From an uncultured Burkholderiales bacterium (lineage in GTDB: Bacteria; Pseudomonadota; Gammaproteobacteria; Burkholderiales; Burkholderiaceae_C): a stretch of 6,037 nucleotides of DNA. The position numbers and the translations under genes are program-made. The notes under the pieces are model-generated. The model ran no database searches. It was not told where the DNA came from and saw nothing but the letters and a program-made list of their open reading frames with translations. Positions 1 through 5,970 of this stretch are shown here, in pieces. Numbering within the stretch: position 1 is the first letter of the stretch; the number at the start of each line of letters is the position of its first letter. Where the stretch lies: the NCBI GenBank assembly GCA_903925445.1, contig CAIYFE010000260.1, forward strand, positions 1-6,037, read 5' to 3'.

Positions 1-652
1 TGATGGAAACCGAAGCCTCACCCCGCGCGACCGCTTTGAGCGGCGCCACACCGCTGCGCGTGTATTGGCTGATGTTTTTGTGAAGCGCCTTGAGGTAATC
101 GAAAGCTTTTTCTTCGCCCATGAGTTGCACCAGTGTCGCAATCATGGTGTAGGCCGTACCGCTGGAGGCAGGATTGGCCATTTGAATTTCACCCTTGTAC
201 TCGGGCTTGAGCAAATCGCTCCAGGTCTTGGGGATTGGCAATTTCTTTTTGGCAATCAGTTCGGTGTTATACGCAAAACCCAGTGGGCCCGAATAAATGC
301 CCACGGTTTTGTAACCTGATTGCTTGGCTTGTTGTTGCGCCCAAGGATGCAGCTGCGTCAAAGTGGGCGACTGATACTCCATAGACAAACCTTGTTCTGC
401 CGCTTGCAAATGAGGATCGCCCGTGCCACCAAACCAAATGTCTGTTTTGGGATTTTCTCGTTCAGCAATGAGTTGCGCCAACGCTTCGCCCGATCCCTTG
501 AGCGTCATGTTGACCTTGACGCCCGTGGTTCGTCCGTAAACCGTGGCGATCATGTTGCACCACTCCGCCTGAACCGAACAAATGATGTTGATCTGCTGAG
601 CTTGGGCAGATGCCGCGCAAAAAACAAAAAGCGCCAAAATAATTTTTTTCAC
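1..652 (-). CDS. ABC transporter periplasmic substrate-binding protein, AfuA/FbpA-like (3' end outside window)
   Basis: This gene encodes a secreted binding protein of an ABC importer, of the type annotated for ferric iron or small organic/phosphonate ligands (COG1840-like). 217 codons are visible of a usual length near 340, and the C-terminal third lies left of the window. I start it at a GTG (652-650), because a GAGGA ribosome site (661-657) precedes it by four bases and the signal peptide begins at once: basic KK at residues 2-3, a hydrophobic stretch to about 13, and an AQA-QQ cleavage site near residue 18. Family-typical segments are KTDIWFGGTGDPHLQAAEQG (residues 69-88), YSGPLGFAYNTE (120-131) and MANPASSGTAYT (158-169). 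The visible part has no frameshift. The membrane and ATPase subunits are not in view and would be expected to the left. Membership of the binding-protein family is clear. The ligand is not, since ligand residues in the missing C-terminal part cannot be checked. Confidence 0.88.
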   Translation of the reverse strand, partial: MKKIILALFVFCAASAQAQQINIICSVQAEWCNMIATVYGRTTGVKVNMTLKGSGEALAQLIAERENPKTDIWFGGTGDPHLQAAEQGLSMEYQSPTLTQLHPWAQQQAKQSGYKTVGIYSGPLGFAYNTELIAKKKLPIPKTWSDLLKPEYKGEIQMANPASSGTAYTMIATLVQLMGEEKAFDYLKALHKNISQYTRSGVAPLKAVARGEASVSI

Positions 653-742
653 AGCTTCCTCGCAAATTAGTCAATTCTTAGACTATAAACACGAAAAATC
701 CATCCCCTCCTCCCATCTTCCCCTAGTAAGAAATGAGTCCAC
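653..742. promoter_or_regulatory. Divergent intergenic region between the binding-protein and HAD genes
   Basis: This 90-base spacer must carry the starts of both flanking genes, which point away from each other. It contains an AT-rich core with TATAAA (684-689, plus strand) overlapping TATAGT on the minus strand (687-682). A short inverted repeat, TAGTC (668-672) and GACTA (681-685), could be a protein site. I find no convincing -35 hexamer at the right distance for either direction, so the promoters are inferred from gene layout. A pyrimidine-rich stretch (699-723) precedes the HAD gene. Confidence 0.35.
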
Positions 743-1366
743 ATGAGCCGCGATGTCATCTTTGATTTAGGAGGCGTTGTCTTTCGTTGGCAGCCTTTGC
801 TTTTGCTGCAACAGTTGTTTGCCGACCGCGTGCCCGACGAAAAAACCGCCCAGCATTGGGCTGAGCAGATATTTCAGGGGTTTTTGCCTGGATCGGACTG
901 GGCAGAGTTTGACCTGGGGCACATCGAACCCGAGCCCTTGGCGCAGCGCATTGCCCAACGCACGCAATTCGATGTGCGTGACATTGGGCACTTGATCAGC
1001 AGCATCCCCCCTCACCTGATTCCCATTGAAGGCACGGTGCGCTTGATTGAAAAACTCAAACAAGCTGGGCATCGGATTTATTTTTTATCCAACATGCCCA
1101 GGCCCTACGCCGAGTATTTGACAAAAACAAATGCGTTTTTTGAACACTTTGTGGACGGCATCTTTTCTGCGCACGTGCACGAGATCAAACCCAAGTCGTC
1201 TATTTTTGAAATTGCGCAAAATCGCTGGGCTTTGAACAACGATGTGGTGTTCATCGACGATGTTCAAAAAAATATCGATGCAGCGGTTGATTTTGGCTGG
1301 CAAGGCATTCAGTTTTCTGAGCCCACACAACTGCACGAAGAGCTGATCAAGCGGCAATACCTTTGA
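743..1366 (+). CDS. HAD-superfamily hydrolase (YihX-like haloacid dehalogenase/phosphatase group)
   Basis: This is a soluble cytoplasmic HAD hydrolase of 207 residues, the normal size for the subgroup that includes sugar-phosphate phosphatase YihX and haloacid dehalogenases. All four HAD motifs are visible. Motif I is VIFDLGGVVF with nucleophile D8. Motif II is FLSN (S116). Motif III is the lysine in EIKPKS (K149). Motif IV is FIDD (D172, D173). The helical cap lies between about residues 15 and 90. The residue two after the nucleophile is glycine instead of the general acid Asp of classical DxD phosphatases. YihX-like proteins also have DLG here, so this does not mean inactivity. The start ATG at 743 has only a weak purine-rich site upstream (728-736). 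An ATG at 733 is out of frame. The gene converges with the PhyH-family gene, 22 bases apart, with no obvious terminator between them. The substrate is unknown, most likely a small phosphate ester. Confidence 0.88.
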   Translation: MSRDVIFDLGGVVFRWQPLLLLQQLFADRVPDEKTAQHWAEQIFQGFLPGSDWAEFDLGHIEPEPLAQRIAQRTQFDVRDIGHLISSIPPHLIPIEGTVRLIEKLKQAGHRIYFLSNMPRPYAEYLTKTNAFFEHFVDGIFSAHVHEIKPKSSIFEIAQNRWALNNDVVFIDDVQKNIDAAVDFGWQGIQFSEPTQLHEELIKRQYL

Positions 1367-1388
1367 CGGCGCACCTGCCCTCACCCAT

Positions 1389-2216
1389 TCAGCTCGCAAG
1401 CTTTTCAACTTCAACGCCAGCTCGATGCCCAACCTTGAAGTCGTTCATGCCCGTTTGATCACGCCCTTTTAAAAGCCACAGCGGACGGGTGGCAAAACTC
1501 ACGGGCACGCCGGTTTTGCCATCAACGGGTTTGAGTTCACGATCAAACAACGACGTTCCCGGCATGTAACGCAGGGCAACGCCGGTTCTTCGGATGCCCG
1601 AGCGGTTGGCTTGCGCGCCGTGGATCATGTAGACATCGTGCATGGACATTTGTCCGGGCTCAAGCGTCAAGTCAACCGCTTGGGATTCATCAAACGTGCC
1701 GTCTGCCATGCGTTGGGTCAGCGTCAAATCTGTGCGGTCTTCGTGCAAGTGGGGGTGCAACACTTTGTTGCGGTGCGAGCCCGGAATCACACGTAAACAC
1801 CCGTTGCTGGTGTTGCTGGGCTCCAAAGCCACCCACACCGTGCAAGTGGCCAAGGGACGAATCGGCCAGTAATGCCCGTCTTGGTGCCACGGGGTTTCGT
1901 ACCCCTCTTGGGCAGGTTTGCAAAACACATGACAGCCCCAAAGAATCACATCGGGGCCGATCAGTTGCGACACCATGTCCACGATGTCGGGATGCATGGC
2001 CAACTCTAAAAAACGCTGACTGCCTTTGACGCCCTCATCGTTTTGTCCTTCAATGTGCGCGCTCACCAGTTTTTCTGGCCGCACCCCGGGGTTGTTGCGA
2101 ATCAACTCATCCAGTGCGTTTTGCAGCGAACCCACCCAGGATGCATTCAATGCAAACCGAGGCACCAAATAGCCGTGTTCGCGGTACGCGTGAATTTCTT
2201 CTGTACTCAAGTGCAT
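1389..2216 (-). CDS. Phytanoyl-CoA dioxygenase (PhyH) family Fe(II)/2-oxoglutarate oxygenase
   Basis: This encodes a 275-residue non-haem iron, 2-oxoglutarate-dependent oxygenase, which would hydroxylate a small substrate using O2. Counting from the chosen start, the iron-binding triad is H111 and D113 in ETPWHQDGHYWP plus H199 in VYMIHGAQANRS. R210 lies 11 residues after the distal histidine, the place of the 2-oxoglutarate-binding arginine in this family. The family segment NGCLRVIPGSH (residues 138-148) is present, so the fold and active site look intact. The N-terminus LSTEEIHAYREHGYLVPRF is typical for the family and places the true start here. An AAGGTG site (2228-2223) is six bases before the ATG at 2216. 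Another ATG at 2222 is too close to it. The frame stays open upstream to a GTG at 2444, but those 74 codons have no family resemblance and run through two palindromes. The substrate is unknown. No neighbour suggests one. Confidence 0.88.
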   Translation of the reverse strand: MHLSTEEIHAYREHGYLVPRFALNASWVGSLQNALDELIRNNPGVRPEKLVSAHIEGQNDEGVKGSQRFLELAMHPDIVDMVSQLIGPDVILWGCHVFCKPAQEGYETPWHQDGHYWPIRPLATCTVWVALEPSNTSNGCLRVIPGSHRNKVLHPHLHEDRTDLTLTQRMADGTFDESQAVDLTLEPGQMSMHDVYMIHGAQANRSGIRRTGVALRYMPGTSLFDRELKPVDGKTGVPVSFATRPLWLLKGRDQTGMNDFKVGHRAGVEVEKLAS

Positions 2217-2222
2217 GTCCAT

Positions 2223-2228
2223 CACCTT
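2223..2228 (-). promoter_or_regulatory. Ribosome-binding site deciding the PhyH-family start
   Basis: AAGGTG reads on the minus strand six bases before the ATG at 2216 and directly abuts the ATG at 2222. The spacing therefore favours 2216, two codons downstream of the first candidate. Confidence 0.5.
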
Positions 2229-2307
2229 GTCGCATCGATGCTGTGTTGAATGTAGTTTTTTCAGCCGACAAAACCCACATGGATAACCCGCAAAACCCTG
2301 TAAAGCT

Positions 2308-2334
2308 AAAAAATCGACAAGATTTTGTCGATTT
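2308..2334 (-). terminator. Terminator-like hairpin followed by six T, reading leftward
   Basis: A perfect 10-bp stem, AAATCGACAA (2311-2320) with TTGTCGATTT (2325-2334), closes a 4-base loop. Read on the minus strand it ends in a run of six T (2313-2308), of which three belong to the stem. It lies 110 bases past the stop of the leftward LysR remnant and 92 bases before the PhyH-family start. It could end lysR transcription, or act as an attenuator in the leader of the PhyH-family gene. The stem is AT-rich, so termination may be weak. On the plus strand only three T follow, so any activity should favour the minus strand. Confidence 0.45.
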
Positions 2335-2344
2335 GAAATGGCGT

Positions 2345-2367
2345 GACCGTCAAGTAACTTGACGGTC
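2345..2367. promoter_or_regulatory. 23-bp perfect palindrome, candidate operator upstream of the PhyH-family gene
   Basis: GACCGTCAAGT (2345-2355) is mirrored exactly by ACTTGACGGTC (2357-2367) around a single central base. Eleven matching pairs with a one-base centre is the form expected of a binding site for a dimeric repressor or activator. No T run follows on either strand, so it is not a good terminator. Each arm contains TTGACG or its complement, which resembles a -35 element, but I find no matching -10. It is centred about 140 bases upstream of the PhyH-family ATG. No intact regulator gene is in view to bind it. The nearby lysR is truncated, and the site lies at its 3' side. Confidence 0.45.
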
Positions 2368-2443
2368 GGGTTCAAATTGACGCTCAAGAATTTTGATTGG
2401 GCGAGAAAAGTTGTTGCACGCGGTGGAGTTGCTCGCTCAATCA

Positions 2444-2863
2444 CTACAGCGATTTGATTCCTTGGGTGTGCGCGAGCGTCAGCTCTTCGTTCCCAAGGAT
2501 GAAATCTTTGCTGTTGGTTAGGCGCTCCACCGCAAGGTCAATGAAACAGCGCACTCGTGCCGGTTGAGCCGTCCGGCTGCCGTAGTACAAATAGAAGCTG
2601 TAGGCATCACTGACATGGTCGAGTAGCACCGGAATCAGTCGCCCGGCCCGAATATGCGGTGCCGCCGTCGGTGCCGCGAGCTGGGCGATGATGGTGCCAC
2701 TCAAAGCAGTGCGCAACTCGAAATCCTCATCGTTTGTGGAAAAACCCGGAGTGACGTGCTGATCCTGAATGGTTTCACCTACTTGCACACGCCATGGAGC
2801 GATTCGGCCATTGTTACTGTTGCGAAATGCACTGCAGCGATGCTTGCTCAGATCATGCAGTGC
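2444..2863 (-). pseudogene. LysR-family transcriptional regulator, C-terminal remnant
   Basis: Only the second half of a LysR effector-binding domain remains, about 139 residues of a usual 300. Read on the minus strand, it includes LHDLSKHRCSAFR (about 2862-2824), APWRVQVGE (2800-2774), TALSGTIIAQLAAP and IRAGRLIPVLLDHV, which follow the usual LysR order of a DLxxHxC segment, a W-containing strand, an IAQL loop and a GRLxPVL segment. It ends at a TAG (2446-2444). The helix-turn-helix DNA-binding half and any start codon for it are absent. The sequence beyond about 2865 is aldo-keto reductase on the opposite strand. The surviving part has no internal stop or frameshift, which suggests the loss is recent. 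An in-frame GTG at 2788 could start a 114-residue fragment, but it could not bind DNA. LysR genes commonly lie divergent from the gene they control. Here the partner would have been the aldo-keto reductase. Confidence 0.8.
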
Positions 2864-2865
2864 AT
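2827..2865. repeat. 10-bp inverted repeat at the LysR / aldo-keto reductase junction
   Basis: ATGCACTGCA (2827-2836) and TGCAGTGCAT (2856-2865) are perfect reverse complements separated by 19 bases. The left arm and the spacer lie in LysR remnant sequence, and the right arm covers the point where resemblance switches to aldo-keto reductase. The octamer GCAGTGCA in the right arm (2857-2864) recurs as a direct copy at 2884-2891. Short repeats at a breakpoint fit a deletion guided by microhomology or a hairpin. They could also be chance. Confidence 0.5.
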
Positions 2866-3357
2866 GCGGTTCAGACGGTTGCGGCAGTGCAAAGCGAATA
2901 TTCGCTGTGGTGGCGAGGGCCGGAGGCGGAGATTTTGCCGACTTTGGAAGAACTTGGTATCGGCTTTGTGCCGTTCAGTCCGCTGGGAGCTGGGTTTCTC
3001 ACTGGCAAGATTGATGAAGCAACTTCATTTGACAGCACAGATTTTCGAACCCTTGTCCCGCGCTTTGCACCGAAGGCCTTGAAGGCCAACATGACGCTGG
3101 TCGAAATGGTGCGCTCAGTGGCTGCACGCAAGGGCGTGACACCAGCGCAGATTGCACTGGCTTGGCTGCTGTCACAAAAGCCTTGGATTGTTCCCATTCC
3201 AGGGACCACCAAGTTGCATCGCTTGCATGAAAACCTGGGGGCGGTCTCAGTTGAGCTGACGGCCTCTGATTTGATGGCAATCGATAAGGCGCTTTGCACC
3301 ATGACGCTGGAAGGCGCTCGCCTGCCAGAGTCGGTGTTGAAGATGACCGGTCTTTGA
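2863..3357 (+). pseudogene. Aldo-keto reductase, C-terminal remnant
   Basis: This is the C-terminal half, about 164 residues of a usual 325-330, of an NADPH-dependent aldo-keto reductase of the YghZ/Tas-like group common in proteobacteria. Resemblance begins at HAVQTVAAVQSEYSLWW (from 2863) and continues with EILPTLEELGIGFVPFSPLG, GFLTGKIDE, KGVTPAQIALAWLLSQKPW, the cofactor-binding segment PIPGTTKLHRLHENLGA (about 3190-3240) and the usual end, LKMTGL. The N-terminal half is missing. It would hold the catalytic Asp, Tyr, Lys and His and half of the barrel, so the product cannot be an active reductase. An ATG at 2794 opens a 187-codon frame, but its first 23 codons read antisense through the LysR remnant and resemble nothing in the family. 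No stop codons have accumulated. It converges with the Bug-protein gene, 52 bases apart. Confidence 0.82.
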
Positions 3358-3409
3358 TTCGAGAAAATTTTCGAGGCGAGGATCGCCGCAGGCCTTGCCC
3401 GCTAAAAAA

Positions 3410-4387
3410 TCACTCAGGCAAAACACCGATTTCTTTTGTCACTTCCGTCCAGCGCGCGAGTTCGTTGGCTAAGAATTTGCCAACTTCACTCTCAGACATC
3501 GAGGCATCGGTCAAAGGGCCAATGTTTGCAATGCGAGCCGACAGGTCTTTGTCATTCAGCAACGCATTGACTTCGCGGTTCATTTTTGCAATCACCGGTG
3601 CGGGTGTTCCTTTGGGTGCAACGATGGCAAACCAGCCCACCATATCAAAATTGCCAAATTTTTCAGAGAGCGCAGGCACGTTTTCCCAACCGGGCACACG
3701 TTTGGCCGACGTGGTGGCAATCACACGCAGCTTGCCTTGTTTGGCCAACTGTGCGGTAGATGCCAAATCAGCCACCATCGCGTCCACATGCCCGCCCATC
3801 AAATTCTGTGCGCCCACGCCCACGTTGGCGTAAGGCACCAAGTTGGCGGCGGCCTTGGAGCGTGCATTGAACAATCGAGCAATCATGCCGCTGAAAGTGC
3901 GAGGGCCCTCGTTGCCAATAGAAAATTGCCCATCCGACGCTTTGGATTTGGCCACCAAATCATCCAGACTTTGAATCGGCGAATTGGCATCTACCAAGAT
4001 GGCAAATGGACTTCTGGCAATGAAGGCCACAGGCACAAAATCTTTTTGCGGGTCATAGGGCAATTGACTGAACAACAAAGAATTGGTCACCAGTGCCGCA
4101 GTGGTTGCAAAGTAAAACGTATAGCCATCGGGCGTGGCACGCGCGACGGTTTGCGCACCGATGATGTTTTGTCCACCGGGCTTGTTATCGATCACGATGG
4201 TTTGCCCCAAGGGCTTGGCCAGCCTATCGCCCAACAAACGCGCCACGTTGTCAGGCCCAGAGCCTGCGGGTTGAGAGAGCACGAACCGAATGGGCTTGTC
4301 CGGCCAGTTGGCCGATTGAGCCCATGCAGAGCCTGCAAAAGATGAAGCCGCGAGCAGCAGAGCTGCGATGAAATGTTTGCGTTGCAT
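3410..4387 (-). CDS. Bug/TctC-family tripartite tricarboxylate transporter substrate-binding protein
   Basis: This is a secreted periplasmic binding protein of 325 residues, the normal size for the Bug (TctC) family, which bind carboxylates and aromatic acids. It starts at the ATG 4387, with an AGGAG site (4398-4394) six bases upstream. An upstream ATG at 4420 would add 11 residues before the signal peptide and is rejected. The signal peptide has QRKHF, a hydrophobic core and an AWA-Q cleavage near residue 23. Family marks are WPDKPIRFVLSQPAGSGPDN (28-47), IDNKPGG (66-72), ATPDGYT (84-90) and the end ARWTEVTKEIGVLPE. The LSQPAGSG segment differs from the common VVPFPAGG, so ligand contacts in this loop may differ. 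No TctA/TctB membrane genes are visible, and Bug genes are often orphans. It follows the hydroxylase gene by 33 bases on the same strand, which suggests the ligand is the operon's aromatic substrate or a related acid. That link is inference. Confidence 0.92.
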   Translation of the reverse strand: MQRKHFIAALLLAASSFAGSAWAQSANWPDKPIRFVLSQPAGSGPDNVARLLGDRLAKPLGQTIVIDNKPGGQNIIGAQTVARATPDGYTFYFATTAALVTNSLLFSQLPYDPQKDFVPVAFIARSPFAILVDANSPIQSLDDLVAKSKASDGQFSIGNEGPRTFSGMIARLFNARSKAAANLVPYANVGVGAQNLMGGHVDAMVADLASTAQLAKQGKLRVIATTSAKRVPGWENVPALSEKFGNFDMVGWFAIVAPKGTPAPVIAKMNREVNALLNDKDLSARIANIGPLTDASMSESEVGKFLANELARWTEVTKEIGVLPE

Positions 4388-4393
4388 TTTTGT

Positions 4394-4398
4394 CTCCT
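4394..4398 (-). promoter_or_regulatory. Ribosome-binding site of the Bug-protein gene
   Basis: AGGAG on the minus strand lies six bases before the ATG at 4387. It lies downstream of the ATG at 4420 and so excludes that longer start. It is inside the short spacer after the hydroxylase stop, which supports co-transcription with separate ribosome loading. Confidence 0.7.
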
Positions 4399-4420
4399 GA
4401 TAATTTTTGATGAACTTCAC

Positions 4421-5968
4421 TCAAGCCAACTTCAACGCTTGGAGTTGAAGTTGAACTTCTTGACTTGTTTGCGCCACACCGTAGACGTAGTGATCGGGTC
4501 GAACAATGGCGGCCACTACCGCATGGACTTCAAACCACTTGGCCAGCACACCTTCGGCCTCCGTCAGGTCGGCAGAGCCCAGTTTTAAAACGGTCAAATG
4601 TTTCAAATGGTGGTGCTGCGCCGCTTGGAAAAACGCGTCATCGGCTTGGGCGCTGAGCACAATCTTCCAGCCAGGCGGGTAAACGTCATCCATTCGAACT
4701 TTTTCGCCCGAAGCTTGGATCAACAGCGGTTGAGGAAATAAAGTGCCTCGGGCACTGTGCTCAACCGAGCCCAACAGCCCAGCCGTCAAAGCAGGTTGAA
4801 CATCTTGGCGAGGCGTGGGTTGAACCACCCCAGCGCAAGCTTGCAACAACTGCGCATCGCGCTCACGCGCTTTGAGCACATCACGCTCGGTGATGATCTT
4901 GCCAATGTTTTTGATGCGCGTGGTGAGTTCTGTGACATGCGCTTTTCGCTCAACACCATAAGAATCCAAAAGCGTTGGCGCAGCACCGTCTTTTAAAACA
5001 GCCTCAAGTCGCCAGCAAATATTGACCGCATCGCGAACGCCTTGGCACATGCCCTGACCTAAAAATGGAGGCTGTTGGTGCGCCGCATCTCCGGCTACAA
5101 AAACACGGCCTTGTCGCCATGTCTTGGCCACCAAGGCATGAAAGCGGTAACTGGCTTGGCGCCACAACTCGCCATCGTTTGGCGTCAACCAAGGCGCCAA
5201 TAATTTCCAAGTCCCTTCAGGGGTGGCCACTTCTTTGGGGTCCTCGCCTTCATTGATGGAGATTTCCCAACGCCGATGGTTGCCCGGGCCGATGACATAG
5301 GTCGAAGGTCGCACCGGGTTGCAATACTGCACACTGGTTGTTGGCAATTTGGCCAGCCCCTTGGCATTGACGCGCACATCCACCACCAACCACGGTTCAT
5401 CAAATCCCAAATCTTGCAATTCAATGCCCACCAACGAGCGAACAGCGCTGCTGGCGCCATCGCAACCCAGCACATACTTGGCTTTGATGTGCGATTGTTG
5501 CCCCGCCTCGTCTTGCAAAGTCAAGGTGGCGTGATCGCAGTCTTGGGTCAAATCGGTCAGCGTCAACCCCAGCTTGACGGTGACCGCTGGGTGCGAAGCC
5601 GCGTATTCGCGCAGAATTTTTTCAACCGGCGGCTGCGTGAACACCACTGAAGGCGTGTGCGCCAAAGGATAAGGGGCGGCCACCGTGGACATTCTTTTGA
5701 TGACTTGTCCATCCACGCCGTAGTAAACCGAGTCGGTGAAGGGCTCTAAAAATTCTTTGATTTTTTTGCCCACCCCCATTTGCTGAAAAACACGCGATAT
5801 TTCGTGATCCAAAGCAATGGCTCTGGGTTTGTCGTACACATCGTGCAGCTTGTCGCAAACAAAGGTGCGGATTCCTTTTTTTCCCAACAAACCCGCTGCA
5901 ATCGCTCCGGTCGGTCCAAAACCAACAATCGCTACATCGTAGGTGGTTTCATCAAGCGCTGCCCCCAT
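4421..5968 (-). CDS. FAD-dependent aromatic hydroxylase, MhpA-like (3-(3-hydroxyphenyl)propionate hydroxylase family)
   Basis: This is a single-component flavoprotein monooxygenase (class A) that would hydroxylate a phenolic acid ring using NAD(P)H and O2 in the cytoplasm. From the ATG at 5968 it has 515 residues; E. coli MhpA has 554. Counting from that start, the dinucleotide-binding motif is VAIVGFGPTGAIAAGLL (about 12-28), the DG motif is VLGCDGASSAVR (166-177), and the second FAD motif is FVAGDAAHQQPPFLGQG (290-306). KPRAIALDHE (47-56) is typical of the MhpA branch. The C-terminal 110 residues fit the thioredoxin-like tail of this group, including IVRPDHYVYG. A GTG at 5974 overlaps the upstream stop by four bases and is an alternative start. 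The GGAGG site (5983-5979) is 4 bases from the GTG and 10 from the ATG, so I prefer the ATG with moderate certainty. The family is clear. Substrates of relatives include hydroxyphenylpropionates and hydroxybenzoates, so the exact substrate is open. Confidence 0.9.
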   Translation of the reverse strand: MGAALDETTYDVAIVGFGPTGAIAAGLLGKKGIRTFVCDKLHDVYDKPRAIALDHEISRVFQQMGVGKKIKEFLEPFTDSVYYGVDGQVIKRMSTVAAPYPLAHTPSVVFTQPPVEKILREYAASHPAVTVKLGLTLTDLTQDCDHATLTLQDEAGQQSHIKAKYVLGCDGASSAVRSLVGIELQDLGFDEPWLVVDVRVNAKGLAKLPTTSVQYCNPVRPSTYVIGPGNHRRWEISINEGEDPKEVATPEGTWKLLAPWLTPNDGELWRQASYRFHALVAKTWRQGRVFVAGDAAHQQPPFLGQGMCQGVRDAVNICWRLEAVLKDGAAPTLLDSYGVERKAHVTELTTRIKNIGKIITERDVLKARERDAQLLQACAGVVQPTPRQDVQPALTAGLLGSVEHSARGTLFPQPLLIQASGEKVRMDDVYPPGWKIVLSAQADDAFFQAAQHHHLKHLTVLKLGSADLTEAEGVLAKWFEVHAVVAAIVRPDHYVYGVAQTSQEVQLQLQALKLA

Positions 5969-5970
5969 GG

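Noticed and set aside
320..670. Long rightward open frame of 116 codons opposite the binding-protein gene.
   Set aside because: It is antisense to a clearly recognisable periplasmic binding protein and has no family features of its own.
653..742. Search for a sigma-70 promoter pair in the divergent spacer.
   Set aside because: -10-like hexamers exist on both strands, but neither has a -35 at 16-18 bases, so no individual promoter is called.
2828..2865. The junction inverted repeat considered as the terminal repeat of an insertion sequence or a recombinase site.
   Set aside because: The space between the arms is only 19 bases of recognisable LysR coding sequence, and no transposase or integrase is present.
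2871..3302. 143-codon leftward open frame that might extend the LysR remnant upstream.
   Set aside because: It is antisense to the aldo-keto reductase remnant and in a different frame from the LysR reading. The LysR resemblance ends near 2865.
3363..3387. GAAAATTTTC palindrome (3363-3372) and a small hairpin GGCGA/TCGCC (3375-3387) between the convergent aldo-keto reductase remnant and Bug-protein genes, considered as a shared terminator.
   Set aside because: The GC stem is only 5 bp with a 3-base loop, and the nearest T run on the minus strand is several bases away from it. Too weak to call, though some termination here is plausible.
3737..4345. 202-codon rightward open frame opposite the Bug-protein gene.
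   Set aside because: It is a shadow of the strongly supported minus-strand gene. Its composition is rich in H, Q and R without motifs.
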